DNA from: Firmicutes bacterium AM31-12AC
GTDB taxonomy: Bacteria > Bacillota > Clostridia > Lachnospirales > Lachnospiraceae
DNA length: 6,378 bases
Direction of reading: 5' to 3'
NCBI GenBank assembly: GCA_003480425.1
Contig: QUJA01000071.1
Span: 1-6,378, forward strand
Below, one piece after another: positions 4,918 to 6,378 of this stretch. Both the position numbers and the translations under genes were made by a program. Below the pieces are notes generated by a model. The model was given only the letters and a program-made list of their open reading frames with translations, was not told the origin of the DNA and ran no database searches. Position 1 is the stretch's first letter; each line of letters starts with the position of its first letter.

Positions 4918-6153
4918 ATGTACATTCTAAATAAAATCATAGAAAAATGCGAATACCACAGTGCTAAAGATTGGAAACCGGGTGAAACAGGCAATCGGAC
5001 AATTACAATTCAGCAGAAGGATTATACCAAATGTGGTAAAACAGAATTAATAAATGAAGTTCGCGATTTAGAAAATCAAAAATTAATTCAAGTAAAATGG
5101 ATCCTTCGTTATAGTGATATAGAAAAAATTCAATATTCGTTAGAACAACTTCCCCAACTTTATCAATTAGCAGAACAAGAAGCTCAAAAGAATGGAGATA
5201 CATTTGTTCCGAAATATCGTTTGGTACAACAATATCAGAATAAAATTGAAGCAGAACAAAAACAAGGCTGGCAGAATGTATGGATTCGAAGCTACTATGA
5301 TTCATTGTTGCAAAAATTACACAACATTGGTGATGGAAAGATTCCAAAAGAATTAGAAAAATTCGAACTTTATCGGGATTGTCTGCGAGGAATCAATGCA
5401 CTTACCGAAGCGATATTCAAACGTGTTTTTAGCAAGCGATATCTTGGAAACACAAAGAAATTTGAAAAAGAAGTACAAGCGCATATTATTACAATTGCTA
5501 AAAATTATTGCAATGATGTAACGGAAGATATGGATGATACATCTGTGTTGGAACAGCTCCTGATTAAAGAATACGGACAGGAAATGGCGCTGAAGGGTCC
5601 CTTGAAACTACTGATTCAAGAACCGAATGGAACTGAACAAGAAATTGATACATCAAATTTCAAATATGGATTCGTATTGAATACACAAACATTACAACAT
5701 ATGACTATTAAGAATGAAGTTGTACCATTTCAACGTATTGTCTCTATCGAAAATAAGGCAAATTTTGAAGCAATGACTTATTCTGATGACACCTTGTATG
5801 TATATAGCCATGGTTACTATGGTCCGTATGAGCGGTCTTTTTTACAAAAACTTGCGGAAATTCTGGATGCGAATCAACAGATGGAATATTTTCACTCCGG
5901 AGATTTGGATTATGGTGGAGTCAAAATTTTTGAATATATTCAGAATCGGATCTTTCCTAAATTACAGCCATTGTATATGGATGTAGAGATATATGAAAAA
6001 TATAAAGACTTTGCAGAGCCATTAGAACCACAGACACTAGTGAAATTAGAAAAGACTAAAATACCGATTTTACAAGATTTGATAGACAAACTGATACAAG
6101 AAGAAAAGGGACTGGAACAGGAAATTTTGTTATCGTTTATAGGACATCTGTAA
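4918..6153 (+). CDS. JetD-like DUF2220 (Toprim) protein, standalone
   Basis: 411 residues, about JetD length. JetD is the topoisomerase VI-A-like nuclease subunit of the Wadjet (JetABCD) anti-plasmid system. The N-terminal third (about 5-80) reads as winged-helix DNA-binding sequence, followed by a helical part (80-220). The C-terminal Toprim region carries Glu278 in SIENKANFE, a HGYYGP segment (299-303), and the Asp pair Asp329/Asp331 in HSGDLDYGGVKIFEY, the layout expected for the metal-binding DUF2220 core. Nuclease activity is therefore plausible. The start ATG 4918 has AAGAGGA six bases upstream; an ATG at 4783 lies inside the kinase gene in another frame. No JetA, JetB or JetC gene is in the window. 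It follows the kinase gene by 40 bases on the same strand, so probable cotranscription. The protein appears full length. Confidence 0.83.
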   Translation: MYILNKIIEKCEYHSAKDWKPGETGNRTITIQQKDYTKCGKTELINEVRDLENQKLIQVKWILRYSDIEKIQYSLEQLPQLYQLAEQEAQKNGDTFVPKYRLVQQYQNKIEAEQKQGWQNVWIRSYYDSLLQKLHNIGDGKIPKELEKFELYRDCLRGINALTEAIFKRVFSKRYLGNTKKFEKEVQAHIITIAKNYCNDVTEDMDDTSVLEQLLIKEYGQEMALKGPLKLLIQEPNGTEQEIDTSNFKYGFVLNTQTLQHMTIKNEVVPFQRIVSIENKANFEAMTYSDDTLYVYSHGYYGPYERSFLQKLAEILDANQQMEYFHSGDLDYGGVKIFEYIQNRIFPKLQPLYMDVEIYEKYKDFAEPLEPQTLVKLEKTKIPILQDLIDKLIQEEKGLEQEILLSFIGHL

Positions 6154-6189
6154 ACATTAACAACTCTCGGCTCCATCTTTTGTATAATT

Positions 6190-6230
6190 AGAGAACCAGA
6201 GAAATGTGCCTGCACACTTCCTGGTTCTCT
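6190..6230 (+). terminator. Long stable hairpin behind the cassette, probable terminator
   Basis: AGAGAACCAG (6190-6199) pairs perfectly with CTGGTTCTCT (6221-6230). After one bulged A, GAAATGTG (6201-6208) pairs with CACACTTC (6213-6220) with one A-C mismatch, closed by the four-base loop CCTG. This is an 18-pair stem starting 36 bases after the JetD-like stop. The following TTAAAATATCATTATATT is only moderately U-rich, so it may work as a terminator, a 3' stabiliser, or the first stem of the structured region to its right. Confidence 0.55.
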
Positions 6231-6248
6231 TAAAATATCATTATATTC

Positions 6249-6378
6249 AAGAATGCCTCTGCATTCTTACTGCGAGATGCGCGTCATGCAATGCATGACA
6301 TACTTCTTCTGCGCATCTCTGCAATCCTGCCGGAGGCTATATCAGATGGGGGATTGACTCCCACCACTGATACTGATT
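6249..6378. ncRNA. Multi-hairpin region, possible structured RNA or repeat element (runs off the edge)
   Basis: No gene is seen here; the DNA is visibly more GC-rich than its surroundings and built from hairpins. First, AAGAATGC-CTCT-GCATTCTT (6249-6268), eight perfect pairs. Second, a nested pair: outer GAGATGCGC (6274-6282) with GCGCATCTC (6311-6319), enclosing inner GTCATGCA (6283-6290) and TGCATGAC (6292-6299), leaving an 11-base bulge. Third, TATCAG (6340-6345) with CTGATA (6367-6372) enclosing TGGGGG (6347-6352) and CTCCCA (6358-6363). I do not recognise the family and the strand is undetermined. It could be a structured RNA, the leader of a gene outside the window, or the end of a mobile or repeat element. 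Confidence 0.45.

Noticed and set aside
5940..6215. Minus-strand open frame of 91 codons
   Set aside because: It overlaps the conserved C-terminal region of the JetD-like gene and the downstream hairpin, and has no recognisable motif.
6340..6372. IS200/IS605-type terminal hairpin or TnpB guide RNA
   Set aside because: The stem with a GGGGG/CTCCC core prompted the idea, but no transposase or TnpB frame is in the window and I cannot match the sequence to a known element end.

Overview
The window looks like a low-GC Clostridia genome, most probably a Lachnospiraceae-type gut Firmicute. The 5' end of a 16S rRNA gene, read on the minus strand at the left edge, has a clostridial-type sequence. Intergenic DNA is very AT-rich, and ribosome binding sites are strong GGAG/AGAGG types. 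Genus cannot be settled from about 68 bases of 16S.

Layout. (1) 1-68: start of 16S rRNA, minus strand. (2) 69-507: rRNA leader and three tandem minus-strand promoters, each with a perfect TTGACA -35 box and an A-rich upstream element. (3) 508-794: AT-rich intergenic DNA with two inverted repeats. (4) 795-3229: three genes on the minus strand that look like one operon, in transcription order a membrane-free triple zinc-ribbon protein, a YfcE-family metallophosphoesterase, and a NYN-domain putative RNase with two OST-HTH (LOTUS) domains. The last two overlap by 25 bases. (5) 3230-3507: a divergent control region with a promoter in each direction, a perfect 26-base inverted repeat, a 14-base palindrome and a pair of 24-base direct repeats. 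(6) 3508-6153: three plus-strand genes, an HTH (XRE-type) regulator with an extra C-terminal domain, a minimal HipA-like kinase, and a JetD-like (DUF2220) Toprim protein. (7) 6154-6378: no gene, but a dense series of perfect or near-perfect hairpins running to the right edge.

The minus-strand genes look like chromosomal housekeeping or RNA-related genes next to an rRNA operon. The plus-strand cassette looks like an accessory defence or toxin-antitoxin module: a DNA-binding regulator and a kinase with all the HipA catalytic residues, followed 40 bases later by a standalone relative of the Wadjet nuclease subunit JetD without JetA, JetB or JetC. This HTH / HipA-like kinase / JetD-like combination, under a promoter flanked by iteron-like repeats, is the best candidate here for an undescribed system. 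Whether the third gene truly belongs with the first two is inference from spacing and strand; a possible internal promoter in front of it argues for at least partly separate expression.
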